From NCBI GenBank assembly GCA_024704765.1, contig JAKMXF010000298.1, positions 248,001 to 312,000 of the forward strand: 64,000 nucleotides of DNA. Reading direction: 5' to 3'. Under the pieces are notes generated by a model. The model did not search any database, had not been told where the DNA came from, and saw only the letters and a list, made by a program, of their open reading frames with translations. Shown piece after piece: positions 33,801 to 48,800 of this stretch. This DNA is from Oopsacas minuta (Eukaryota > Porifera > Hexactinellida > Lyssacinosida > Leucopsacidae). Numbering within the stretch: position 1 is the first letter of the stretch; each line of letters starts with the position of its first letter. The translations under genes were made by a program, and so were the position numbers.

Positions 33801-36800
33801 ATGATGGAATATTCTAGAATTTATCTTTGATTTATACAGGCTCAAATTCAACAACTCTTAAATAATTTTTGTTCAGAAGTACAATCTACAGATGGAATAC
33901 TCCAGATACTGGGAAGATTCTCTAGACTCAATCTACCGGAATTGAAGCTGAGGGAGAGATACGAACATGCACTTGTTCTCTATCAGAAAGATTTGGAGCG
34001 ATTACAGGAACAATACAATGCTGATAGGTAAGTGAATGCATTTTAAATATGTACATATCTAATTTTGAAGCTAAAATAAGCCGAAAATACATTTTTGAAC
34101 AACTGTAAAATCGCTCAATTTTATCTGTAGACACTCTCCACCATTGGCTAGAGACATGCCTCCAGTAGCAGGTAAGATTCACTGGTCTAGACAGCTATAC
34201 AGATGGATAACTAAACCTATTGAGTTGTTATACAAACTTGCTCCTGATGTTATGAAGTTACCAAATGGGAGGAAAGTTACTTCTCTCTATAACAAATTAG
34301 CTCAAGTACTAGTTGCATATGAATTAATGTACTATCAAGCTTGGCTGAAACAGGTATAGTAAATTGTTATATTTTTAGGAAATAGAAGGAAATTGGCTAT
34401 TTAAATCTCTTATTTTATAGATCACGGTTGCATTAGATGGTTTGAATGCATTTGTTCTTGTGAGACATCCTGGGACAGGAGAGATATTCGCAAACTTTGA
34501 CTTGAGTTTGCTTGAATTGATAAGAGAAACTCAGTGTATGAAACATCTAGACTTAGAAATCCCTGCTAATGTGCTTGTATTCACTTCTTCTGGATCAAAG
34601 TTCAAGAGAGATTTTAATTCTATTCAGGTAATGATTTAGAATTTTTATTGGTCTTCCCTAACAACACAGGAATGCATTCTGTATGTATTATTGTCATTTA
34701 GATGATACTCAAAGAATCTAAACGAATTAGCCACAAAGTATGTCCAATTTTCCTTCCATTGATTCAACCACACAAGAAACTCCTCGAGGAAACATTTGAG
34801 CCTGGTTTCATAAAGATTACATGGACATCACTCAACATACAACAATTCGTACATACCGTTAATCAATCTCTCAAAAAATATGAACATCTTGTAGATGAAA
34901 CAAATAGTATTTATCAAGATAGAATACTGGTAGCTTTCTCTGATATGGCTCAGATAGAATTCTGTGATTTGAATGTTGAAACTCATCTTACTATTCAACA
35001 ATTTGTCGCCATAACAAAGGTAAATATTTATCGATATCTATCTTAATTTGCATACTTGCGCTTGCCCCGAGACTTCATAAGAAATTTATGTGCCATTTTT
35101 TCCCAAATGATCGTCTCAAATTGCCATTTATTCGCGTAAAACTTTGATTTGCGATTATCGGGAAATCATTATAAGGGATTTGTAATTATAAAATAGCCAA
35201 CTTTAATAAAGTTATAAATCTTAGAAAATGTGCGATACAGCTAGCCTCAAGTTAGACAACTTGAGTAGGAAGGTAGAGCTAGCTTCACAGGATCTTATTG
35301 CAATTTTACTGAATATTGACGATAAGTTGACTGAAGAAGAAATACTAGCCTTTGAAGCACAACACATGAGGATGATAACCACAACTTCGGGAAGGTATGT
35401 ATATTTTATAGAAAATATTGAATTTGTTGAACTACAATTTTCCTTAGGAGGCAATCCACTTTGCCTGGTGGTGGTTTAACTAAGTCAATGAGCTCTCAGA
35501 GTGTGAATACTCCAGGATTACCTCCTACCACAGGCAAGAAGCAGGTATCTGCTCTACAACGTAAGGTGGATCAGAGAACAGAAATGCAGCAACTTGCATC
35601 TGAACTTACAGGTTGAGTAGAATTCGCTAAATAGAGCAATCGGTTAATCAGATATTTTGCCCAGAAACAGAGCCTTGTAAATATTGTTAAATAGCTCCGA
35701 TTATTCAGGCCAAGGAATATTGTAAACTACCGAATTTCCTCGAGACATGTATATATATATATTTATTTCGATATATCCTTGTTCAATATAATGAGAGTTG
35801 CCTTCATTTCAATTTGTTCCAATTAGGGATTCTAATACAAGAAAACTTGGATTCACTAGTCAGAGTTTTGAAGAATAACATAGACTGTTTCAAGAGACGT
35901 ATCTCCATACCGACACTACATTATGAGGATATAGTACAGAATAAACTTAGACAAGTACCGATATTCCGTGTTGATGTTAATCTAACTATTCCTACGATCA
36001 GTCTTAGTCCAACTCTTGATGAAGTTCAACAGACTGTTAACGGCTGTCTACAGCTATTCATACAGGTTTGTTTAGAGTTTTAATTACTAGCTAGATTGAT
36101 CAGAGAAAGTTTTCTCGAACAGAAATAATAATAATAAGAAGAAGAAGAAGAAGAAACTTGAATCTAGTCAAATTTACAATTATGTATTACGGCTTATGTC
36201 ATTACGCTCGCATCACAAATGCCGTAATCGGTTAATAACTGAAAAAAAGTTTTAGCTGAGATTAGCGAAATGTAATTTTTACGATTTCATAACTGTATAC
36301 AATCTGACACCCTGCTCTTACAGGTATACAAGGGTGTATCTCTATGGTCAGTGAGTAGATCAGATCCTATTGAATCTAAGCCCTCGATTACTCGTTCCTC
36401 TTCAAGTGTAGGAGGTAAGAAAGGAAGGAATTACTATCACTCTATGACAGATAATAAAGATATAACCAAGAGTTTATCTTATCTAAGCACTTCTATTAAC
36501 TCAATGAAAGAGATGGTTAACTTTGTTTTGACCCCATTTCATCGTTATGAAAAGGTTTGGAAAATGGATAGGAAAGCAGAGATGGATGAATTCTTAGAGA
36601 AGTCTCCCTGTGTGAATGAGTTTAGGCTAGAAATAAATTCATACAGGTATTTGGATTCACAAGTTACAGGTAAAACAAATGACATAATAATAGCTTGATT
36701 TGCTAGTCCTTTTCTTACTTAAATATTTTTAACAATACTATTACATGAATTTTCTATTTGAATTCAATCAACAATCGTTGTTCGATATCAAATTCAGCTC

Positions 36801-39800
36801 AGTGTTGCCGGATGATGTGTTCATCTCGTGCACTTGAAAGTTCATGGTTCATGCTAAAGCAAAAACCTATGAACTTTGTTAATGATCTGGCAACATTAAC
36901 TGATTCAAATTTCTCCAGGTTAATACGAAATATGTAAATATTCTTTTATACGTTATCTACATATTTGAATACTCATATATTTATTTGTTAGATGAGTCAG
37001 AGTTACTGAGCATCGGGCCTCTAGCTATCTACACAGAGAACTTAAAGACTGCCTTACAAGCCGAAGCTAAATCTTGGATATTATTATTTGCAAGACATAT
37101 GAATGATAAATATGAGAAGATGATGTCTAACTTGTTAAAATCGATGGAAGATTGGGCATCACAACTATCTAGACCTATCAAGGATCTAGATGATATACGA
37201 GCTACTATGTCATGTCTGAAGAATATTCGAGAGAATGAAATAAATGTTGATATGGAGATCAGTCCGATTGAGGTGTGTGATTAATCATATGATCAGTGAC
37301 GTCATGTGTATAAGGCAAATGTAGCTTGGACCCTTGTCTATATAATAAAAAAAATAATATTATTAATAATCCACAGGATCTCAAAATTAGTATTACAGTC
37401 TATGGAAGGGGTCAAGGGGTTCCACAGACTGTATGATAAATTCCATAATTCTATGTCATATAACGACACGAGAAAAAACTATTCTTATACTACTAATATT
37501 TAAGTATGCTCTCTATTGTATTCAGGAATGCTATGGAATGCTACAAGCCTACAATCTTCCTGTGGATAGAGAGGAAGTTGACAAGGTAGATATACTCAGA
37601 TATACATGGAATAAGCTACAAAATCAAGTAAAGGAGACTGTAACTAATCTCATCAAAATACAGCCAAAATACAAAGACTCACTTCAAGAAAATATATTCT
37701 CATTTTCAAGAGATACAGATAAATTTGTGGATAGGTACAAGCTAGAGGGACCAATGGCTGAGGGGGTTAGCCCAAGAGATGCATCTGCTAGACTTGTTGT
37801 ATTCCAGTCAGAATTTGATTCACTTTGGAGAAGGTAATTCAATTTCGAATATATAGATATCCAAAATGCAGTCAACTCCTGTTATATCGAAGCTCAAGGG
37901 ATCGCGATGATTACTTCGATATTACCAATGAAAGATATCTTACTTCGACGGTTAGGATCATACTTGAACATTTTCAGATTTCTATATAAACGGGTATTTC
38001 TATATATTCGTGTTCGATATAACAGGAGAGTTGACTGTACCTACATTCTATCAACCACGTAAATGCTAAGAATTCCTCTGCTAAATGTATTAACGATAGT
38101 CTACTTTATATTCTTATAGATATCAGACATACTCTGATGGTGAAGATCTATTCGGTCTAAACACTACACAATATCCTGGTATACAGCAGATACGCAAAGA
38201 ACTGAATCTGTTACAGAAACTGTACGGTCTGTACAATGCTGTTATGGATAGTATTGATGGTTTCTATGAGGTGCACTGGGGTGATGTGGATATTGAAAAG
38301 ATAAACAATGAGATAATGGATTTCCAAAATAGGTAATATTATTGATTAATTCCAGAAATGCGTTTTATGGTGATCGGATTGAGAAATTTCGCGGGATCTT
38401 TATTTTGTCATTCGTAATATGGAAGGAAATATGATAATTTATATTAATTTATTCGCAGATGTCGGAAACTTCCAAAGGATTTGAAAGATTGGCGCGCTTT
38501 TGGAGAACTTAAAAGAAAACTAGAAGAATTCCACGAAATTTGTCCATTACTTGAAATGATGTCAAATGATGCAATGAAAGACCGTCACTGGCAGAGACTT
38601 GAGGAGTTGACCTCACATAAATTCGATGTAGAGACTGAAGGTTTCCAGTTGAAGAACATTCTAGAAGCTCCACTTCTCCAACACAAGGAGGATATTGAGG
38701 TAAGAAGTTTCCAGGAATTGGTCAATTTGGCGTGAGAATTGTTCCAACTTATTTTCTATTATAGGATATTTGTATAAGTGCAGTGAAGGAGAAAGATATT
38801 GAAGCCAAACTGGGAGCTGTCATGGCTGAATGGAAAACACGTACGCTAAATTTCGGTAACTTTAAATCACGAGGAGAACTGCTTTTAAAAGGAGAAGATA
38901 CTTCTGAAATTATAACTTTCATGGAAGATTCACTAATGGTTCTGGGTTCTCTCATGAGTAACAGGTAACTATTTGCCGATTGTTTCGTTTTTGGGAGATG
39001 ACGAAATTTGCTTGCACTACAGTGGAACATTGTCCATACGAACACTGTTGATGCAAATTTCGGGAAGGCGAACTAATATTTACACAAAATAAGATCCCTA
39101 CATTGTTTTTCAATTGGCATTACTCCGGTTAATACGATCTCCAGATAAAGCGAACTAATTTTGACTGTCCATTTGGTGTTCGTGCGAGATTCCACTGTAA
39201 ATACTACATTCCTGTGTAGTCAAGGAGGGATTTTCTTGTTAGGGAGGGGCTTTCATTGTGTTGTCTTTGGACGAAATTCCTGGTGTCGATAATTGCATTG
39301 TCCATTATATTAAATTGGTAGATACTTTTCATTATACTTCTTAACTTCTCTAGGTACAACGCTCCTTTCAAGACTCAAATACAAGAATGGCTACATAAAC
39401 TGACGAATTCTACAGAAATAATAGAGAAATGGCTTGTAGTACAGAATCTATGGGTATATTTAGAAGCAGTATTTGTTGGTGGAGATATCGCTAAACAGTT
39501 GCCGAAAGAAGCGAAGCGGTTTCAGGGTATAGACAAGTCATGGGTGAAGATAATGACCAGAGCTCATGAGACAAACGTAGTAGTGCCCTGTTGTGTAGGG
39601 GATGAAACGATGGGACAACTGTTACCACACTTGTTGGAGCAATTGGAGACTTGTCAAAAGTCACTCACAGGGTTAGTAAGATACTGTATGTTGTTTATTT
39701 TTTTAATGTGAAAAATGGCAATATAGTCAACTCCCGTTATCAAACACGGATATATCAAAGTTTGTAACAAATTTGGTCCGAAACCGTCGAACATAAATTT

Positions 39801-42800
39801 TCATCGGTTATATCGAACTCCGCTTACATCGAAAGAATTATCACGGTCCCTTGAACTTCGATATAACGGGAATTAACTGTACGTAACTATTTTAGAAAAT
39901 TTTCTTGTATTTTTATTTGGAATTTTCACAGTTATCTCGAGAAGAAACGATTGATATTTCCTCGTTTTTTCTTCGTATCTGACCCAGTACTTCTTGAGAT
40001 CCTCGGACAAGCAAGTGATTCTCATACAATACAAGCTCACCTCTTAAATATATTTGACAATATAAAAACCGTTACATTTCATCCAAAAGAGTACGATACT
40101 ATTTTAGAAATCAACTCAAAAGAGCCAGAAACAATTCAATTAGATCAAAAAGTAATAGCACAAGGGCACGTGGAGTTATGGCTAGGAAAGCTACTTTTTA
40201 TGGCTAGAAAATCAGTAGCTAGTGTTGTTAGAAATGCTCACATTACAATTTCAAATCCAAACTGCGTACTATTAGAATTCTTAGAATCCTTTCCAGCCCA
40301 GGTTAGTTATTACCTTTCATAGAATTATTCTAATAGTGTAAATCAATATATAGTATACGAGGTTATGGGCGTGTTTTGCAGTACTATTAAAAATGATATC
40401 TGCAATGCAACCTGTGGAGAAAACTCTATATTTGTCTATATCTGAAAGGTCATTTGAATAGTAAGGTCATTCTAATTGCATTCCTCTACGCATGCTATTC
40501 ATTTCTGGGTAGTATATCTACTACCTAGAAGCATGACTCGCCAGGGCTAAGTTCAATATCATGATTATTGCGTGATATTTTACAGTTGGCTTCTCAACAA
40601 GTAGTTATATAAGGTTGATAAAACTAATGTAAACACATTTCTGCTTCACTCAATGGATGCATATTTACACTCTCCAACCTCTGGTCTTCTCTACCAAGCT
40701 ATTGATGATGTAACAAAGCGGTCATGTGTATCTTCCTACCAATTTGGCCCGATGGAGCCTAGCTTTTCACCGCCCCCTCCGGCAACTCCTCAGGTATTTA
40801 GCCCTCCTCCAATCCGTGAATTCAATGTCAGTTTCACTCAACCATTATCTCCTGCTACCACACAACAATCTCCTGTATCACCATGTGAAGCACCGTATAC
40901 TCCTGTTGCATCTCCCAACATTTTTTCCACAATAGACTTCAATTTGTCTATACAGCGACAAAGAGCTGCATTAAATCGAGATCGTTACAAGAAAGTACGT
41001 TTCTGCGTCTTTTGCCAAAGCTCTAAACAACCTGAGCAAGTTTACCGTTCTCACATTTTGAAAGATCAACAGGGTCGCGTGGTTTGCCCTTTCCTACGAA
41101 GTTATACATGTCCTCTGTGTTGTGCCAATGGAGATGATGCACACACCATAAAGTATTGTCCCCTTAGACAACCAACCATTGTATTCACATAGTCATTAGT
41201 GTTCTAATTAGAACTTCTCTATTTGATATGAGAAGATAGTTGAAATTATGCTTAGCTTCTTTCTCAAAATTTTGTGACCAATTAGGATTTTCTACGACAA
41301 TAGTTTTTGAATTATCATCATCAATTGTATTTTGCCTATTAATATTTTCATGATTTGTATTCTGGAATTTGTATTCTGTTGGTTGTTTATATATTATATT
41401 TATATTCCTTTGAGATTGGTGGGTGAAATTGGTGCTTTTTGCCAATACACTAAACTCTTTTCTTATCATAAGTGAATTTATTGAGATACTCTATTGCGGC
41501 AGTACCCAACCTTTTCGCCAGTGGACCCTCTATACCAATTTTAACACATTTTGTGGACCCCCCATAGGCCTCAATACAAATTTTGAGATCCTGTGGGTCC
41601 CTTGCTGCTTTCAGGAGACCACCAGGAGGTCCATGTTTGTGAAAATACAATGTGCGAGCGTCCATCTACATGATCTTACGAGATCTTGTGACCCAATTTG
41701 GAACGTAGAATTGCTAGAACTTATGTTTATGCTCCAATATCCTTCTCTGAGTAATTGGATGAAACCAAACTGTATATATTTCTTTGAATTATTGGTTGAT
41801 ATAATCAGGCGTAAAGTTTGAAAACCAAAGACCCTAAATGTACAATTTACTTGCTTTTATCGATCGTTTCATTTTTCCAGCAATATCTTATTCAATAATG
41901 CCATCATATATTTTCATTGTATTTATCATGTATTTTCCTATAGGTCGGTATTATAGGGATTCAAATGTTGTGGACACGAGATGCTGAAATTGCACTAACG
42001 AACTGTCGCACTAATAAGACAATTATGGCTGATACAAATCAGGCATTTTTGGAAATTCTAAATATGCTGATCGATCAAACCACAAGGAATCTAACCAAGT
42101 TAGAACGAATACGATTTGAAACACTCATAACAATCCACGTGCATCAAAGAGATATTTTCAATGATTTAGTAAAATTACATATTCGTACTCCAAAGGATTT
42201 TGAATGGTTAAAACAGACTAGATTCTATTATATAGATGAGCTAGACAAATGTGGTATTTCTATTACGGATGTAAACTTTACTTATCAGAATGAATTTCTC
42301 GGATGTACAGATAGATTGGTGATTACCCCACTTACAGATAGGTGTTATATTTCGCTAGCTCAGGCACTTGGTATGTCTATGGGTGGATCTCCAGCTGGAC
42401 CTGCTGGAACAGGTATGTTAAAATGGGGAATTAGAAAATTTAACGTATGACAGCTTAATGAAACCCAGGCATATTATGATTATTAGAAATTTACCATGGA
42501 TAGTAGATTTAGTGTTATATACAAATTTCCCTGTCCAAACGAGCGAGGAGTGCTTCAAAATGACCTCGAACAACATCTAAGCAGATTAACTAAATCCACA
42601 ATCCATGGTTGAATAAACATATTAAAGAGGCCACTTTCGTCATAACAGTATTACCAATACGAACTTACGTTAGGTAAGACTGAGACTGTGAAAGATATGG
42701 GTCGTTGTCTGGGGAAATACGTAGTAGTATTCAACTGTTCAGATCAGATGGATTTCAGAGGTCTAGGCCGTATCTACAAGGGACTAGCTCAGTCAGGATC

Positions 42801-45800
42801 ATGGGGATGTTTCGATGAATTCAACCGGATTAAACTACCGGTACTCTCCGTGGCTGCACAACAGATTGCAGTGGTCTTGCTATGTAAAAAGGAGCGAAAA
42901 AGTAGTTTTATATTTTTGGATGGAGATGTCGTCAATATGGATCCTGAATTCGGTCTATTTCTCACAATGAATCCTGGCTATGCTGGGAGGCAGGAACTAC
43001 CAGAGAATTTAAAATTGAATTTCAGAACACTAGCTATGATGGTACCTGACAGACAGATTATTATTCGTGTTAAACTTGCTTCTTGTGGATTTCTTGAAAA
43101 TATACCGTTATCTAGGAAATTCTTTGTATTGTATAAACTATGTGAAGAGCAACTTTCCAAACAGGTAATTGCCTTTGATTGATATTGTTAAGGCCCCTGC
43201 CAGTTAGTGAGAAACTTGTTTCAGCTCCACATGATGTTAATCTTAGCATGCTGGCGGGCAGCAATTCAATATCATTATTTTATGCCGTTATCATAATACC
43301 ACGTGGTCAATTCATGGAAATTTCAATGACTATTTCGAAATTTGTATATTTTGCGTGTTAAGGAGGTCTGTGAGGATAAAATCACTACTTTTTACCCGAA
43401 AGTTAGTAAATATATTGTGTAGTTGAATTTCACCGTGAAAATGGTGAAACAATGACTATATTCATGCGGCAGGTAAACTTGATGCGGGTGGTGGGGCTGA
43501 AACAATTTCCAACTAACCGTGGCCTTATTCCGCTTATATTTATACATTTATGATAGGTGCATTACGATTTCGGATTACGTAACATGCTCTCAGTATTACG
43601 AACTCTCGGTCAAGCAAAGCGAGCAAATCCAGAAGATTCTGAGAGTAGTACAGTGATGAGAGGACTTAGAGACATGAATCTATCCAAACTAGTTGAAGAA
43701 GATGAACCTCTTTTCCTATCACTAGTCAATGATTTATTCCCAGGTATGTCTCTGGACAGAGAAGCAGGTTATCCAGAGTTAGAAGCAGCTATTGATGCTA
43801 ATGTTACTAAAGCAGGGCTTATTGTACATCCTTCTTGGAAACTTAAGTTAGTACAGTTGTTTGAAACACAGAGGGTACGTCATGGATTCATGGTACTTGG
43901 TCCAACAGGAACTGGTAAGAATTAAAATAATAAATAGCGAAAATGATTTACGTACAAAAATTTTTTGGAGAAATTTTCATACAGTCAACTCCCGTCATAT
44001 CGAAGCTCATTTATTCGATCACTTGCTTATCTTGACGGTTTGGAACCATATTTGGACAATTTCAGACTTCTATATAATCGGGTGTTTCGATATATTAGTG
44101 TTCGATATAACGGAACTTGATTGTATTTGTTTCTGTACAAACTAATACATTATTCGTTTAAAATGCGATTTTCTAGGTAAGACTTGCTGTATTATTCAAC
44201 TAATGAAAGCCATGACAGACACAGGGGAGCCTCATAGAGAAATGAGAATGAATCCTAAAGCTATCACCGCTCAGCAAATGTTTGGTAGATTGGATGTAGC
44301 TACTAATGACTGGACAGATGGAATATTCTCTACTCTGTGGAGACGAACACATAAAGCTAAAAAAGGTAAAAATGATAAACGACGACTTTTCAAGCTCCTT
44401 TATTGCAGTTTTAGACAACTTTATCGCTAATACTTTTGTATTTTTTGGCAGGTGAACACGTCTGGCTTGTTATGGACGGCCCTGTTGACACATTATGGAT
44501 AGAAAATCTGAATTCAGTATTGGATGACAACAAGACTCTGACATTAGCTAATGGAGACAGAATTCCTATGTATCATAATTGTAAGCTTGTATTTGAACCA
44601 CACAACATTGACAATGCTAGTCCAGCTACTGTATCACGTAACGGTATGGTTTATATGAGCTCTTCTGGCCTCGATTGGATTCCCATATTAGACAGTTGGT
44701 TATTGACAAGAGAATCAGTAGAAGCTAATATTATTCATGAACTTTTCCATGAAACTTTTCAGAAGATATACAACTATGCGACTACGAGTCTTCTGTCAAA
44801 AATGGCACTACTTGAAGTGTGTTATATTTCTCAAGCAATTAAGTTTCTAACTGGACTAATTCGTAAGACAGATGATAGTTCTTCTTTACCTCCCAAACAT
44901 CTCGAAAAAATTTATATTTTCACGGTAATGTGGAGTGTTGGTGCAATCCTGGAGTTGGATGATAGATTTAAGTTGCAGGAATTTTTGCGTATGCACACAC
45001 AGCTAGATCTGCCTCAGTTTGAATCTGATACTGGAGATACTATTTTTGAATATTTCGTAGATGATAATGGTGATTGGCAGCACTGGAAAACACAGGTATG
45101 TTGAAATTGATAACAGAGTTACGTGTTAACGAGAGTTTAAATACAGTAGGACTCGGATAAGACATACCCCCCCATCCGGAAACAAAAAATAGTACGTACT
45201 AACCGAAAGTACGTCTTATCCAAGTTCTACTGTAGAGTGAATAATAAGTGCGGTTTTTAGGATATTACAATATATTCTTCGACTAATCTTGGTACAGTGG
45301 TGTTCGCTATTAGAATGTTTTTTCAGGAACTTAGAGTTCATTTTGTATTGAAATGTTCTAATAATAATTTCGGGTATTAGCATGGGAATTCTTAGAAAAT
45401 ATGACTTCTTAACGAATGATCTCCTCTGTATTTTAATGTATGATTGGACAAATCTTGGAAATTTATGCTACAGTAGACTCCGCGTAATAGGGTCACTCGG
45501 GACCAGGTTCAATACTATGTATTTCCATGTTTCTGGCCAAGTGACCTATTCTCTATTAACCGGAGTCTACTGTATTTTCTTTGCAGGTTCAAGAGTTCTC
45601 CTATCCCATCGACCATAAGCCCCAATACGCTTCCATCCTCGTACCAAACGTAGACAATGTCCGTACAGATTTCTTAATCCAAACAATTGCCAAACTAAGC
45701 TCTCCAGTCCTACTTATAGGAGAACAAGGAACAGCTAAGACAGTAATGATAAAAGCATACATGTCTAAATACAGTATAGAGGACCATCTTTCAAAAATGA

Positions 45801-48800
45801 TGAACTTCAGCTCTGCTACTACTCCGAACATGTTCCAGCGCTCAATGGAGAGTTATATTGATAAGAGAATGGGTACTACATATGGACCTCCAGCTGGAAA
45901 AAAGATGACAGTATTTGTCGATGATATTAATATGCCGTTTATAAATGATTGGGGCGACCAGATCACTAATGAAATTACTAGACAAACTATTGAGATGTCT
46001 GGATTTTATTCACTGGAAAAACCAGGTATATAATAGCTCTCATTAAAATACGAACACGGTCAAAAGGAAACTCAGGATAAGACGTACAAATTCGCTTTAT
46101 CAATGACTTTCCAATGAGAATCAAATCGTTTATAGTTACCTCGAAGCTCAAAGGAGCCGCGATAATCACTTCGCTATAGGCGAAGTTATGACCGATAAAA
46201 TATACGTTAATTCGAAATTTTGGGATCATATTTGTACAGTTTCAGGCGCTGGTATTTTCGATACCTCCGTGTTCGATGAAACGAGAGTGACTGTACTAAA
46301 TATTTAACTTGTGTTATATTCAATAGGAGACTTCACTACCATAATCGATGTTCAGTTCATAGCAGCTATGATTCACCCTGGAGGAGGTAGAAATGACATT
46401 CCACAGCGCCTCAAGCGTCACTTTACAGTTCTCAACTGTACACTCCCTTCAAATGCATCAATCGACAAGATTTTCTCTATTATAGGAGAGGGATACTTCA
46501 TAGTTAAGAGAGGGTTCCATAAGACTATTCCTGAAGTGAGTAATTCTTCTTAATAATACAAAATTTTAATTTTAGGTGGACAAAAACTGTAGTGGACCAA
46601 AATATTTCCCGATACCAGGTGTACAACTACAGTCAACTCCCGTTACATCGAACGCGGATATACATATATATCGTTTATATCGAACTCTAAAATTTTACAA
46701 ATATGAACCCAAAACAGTCAAAGAAACATAAATTACATCTCAGTAATTCTCAGAGCCCCTTCAGTTCAATATAACAGAAGTTGACTGTACGTACATATAC
46801 AAATTTCGCAGTATCGCGGAAACAAAGGGCATGTCATACTGTCCATGCTAATATAACAATTCGTGCCATTTCTCTATACGTATACAACTAAAATCTTGCA
46901 ATGATTGTATTTACATTTTATAGGTTGTATCAAAATTAGTATTAGCTACACGCATACTATGGCAACTCACAAAGATAAAGATGTTGCCTACACCAGCTAA
47001 ATTCCATTACATCTTCAACCTCAGAGATTTATCTCGTATATGGGAGGGTATGGTTACAATCGACTGTGACATCTGTACTTCAGTCCCAATTATAATGTCT
47101 TTATGGAGACACGAGTGTACTCGTGTTATAGCAGACAGATTTATATCTTATGAAGATAGGGAGTGGTTTGACAAGACAATGACAAAAGTTGCTAATGAAC
47201 AAATTGGTCCTGAATATATTAAGCATATTGAGGAAGAACAATTTTTTGTTGATTTTCTAAGGTAAATTGATCTAAGATTTGTATTAAATTCGCCACATAC
47301 ATAAATTTGGATGTTTTTGTTCGATTTTCATTTTTTCAAATCGCTAGGGAACCGCCCGAGCCAACTGGAGATGAGCCAGAGGACTTCGTCTACGAAGCCC
47401 CTAAGATCTACGAACAGATACCACCATGGCCTGAGTTGCAGGAGAAACTGACTAACTACATGCTGATGTATAATGAGACTGTAAGAGGATCTGGTATGGA
47501 TTTAGTATTCTTTAAAGATGCTATGATTCATCTAATGAGGGTAAATGTCTATAGAAAACAAGTATTTTGTTGTGCTGTTATGGCGAAAATGGTCCCTATA
47601 TGCTTATTAGATATTTTACCATGGAAGGTGGATTTGGTTTATCTGCTTTGATGTTGTTCTAGGTCATATTGAGGCTCTCCTGGTTGGAGGAGGATCTCTA
47701 TATAACATAAAATTAATGATATACACGGGTCGAATATCTAATAAACAGCATTTTCGTCATAATTTTCATAAAACGAATTTTACAAATATCAAAGATTGTA
47801 TTCACCATTTTATTTAGTAATATTTATATTTATCTCAGATTTCCCGTATAATACGTACAGATCGTGGTAACGCCTTGCTAGTAGGAGTTGGTGGATCTGG
47901 CAAACAATCTCTCACTCGGCTAGCTTCATTTCTCGCAGATTATAAAATATTTCAAATTACACTAACACGTTCCTACAATGCTAACAACCTATTAGATGAT
48001 TTGAAAGTGTTATACCGCATAGCTGGCCTACAGAATAAGGGAATAACATTCATATTTACTGATCAAGAAATAAAAGAAGATTCATTCTTAGAATATATAA
48101 ATAATCTGCTATCTTCTGGGGAAATTTCTAATTTATTCGCGCGTGATGAGTTAGAAGAGATTCGTTCTGACCTGATACCAGCTATGAAAAAGGAGTTCCC
48201 TAGACGTCCTCCTACCCCTGAAAATCTATACGAATACTTCCTATCTCGCGCTAGAAAAAATCTACACGTTGTACTATGTTTCTCACCCGTCGGAGAAAAG
48301 TTCAGAAACAGATCACTTAAATTTCCTGGCCTTATATCAGGTTGTACCATGGATTGGTTCCATAGATGGCCAAAGGATGCTCTGATCGCTGTAGCAGATC
48401 ATTTCATATCATCATTCAAAGTTGATGCTACTATGGAAATTCAGAAACAGGTTATTCAAGCTATGGGCGTGTTCCAGGATCAGGTATCAGAAAAATGTAC
48501 TGATTACTTCAACAGGTAATATATTGCTATAGAAATTATTTTACAAAATTATCAACTTGGTATTTATAGGTTTCGACGTGCTACACATGTAACTCCTAAA
48601 TCATACCTATCATTTATTGAAGGCTATAAGCTGGTGTATCAAGCTCAACACAAGCAGGTACTACAAGCAATGACAATTTTTTAATACAGTGGAACCTCTA
48701 CAAACGGGTCTGTGGAAATGGGAAACTTCTGGAAACGGAGTGAAGATAATTAGAATGACAAATACACCTCCATAAACAGGAAATTGGCAGAACGGGGAAA

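Noticed and set aside
40726-40935. 69-codon frame overlapping Nanos in another frame
   Set aside because: Shadow of the real Nanos frame.
41423-41821. 132-codon + strand frame after Nanos
   Set aside because: It runs through a hAT-like MITE and intron sequence; no protein likeness, and dynein exon 25 begins later at 41944.
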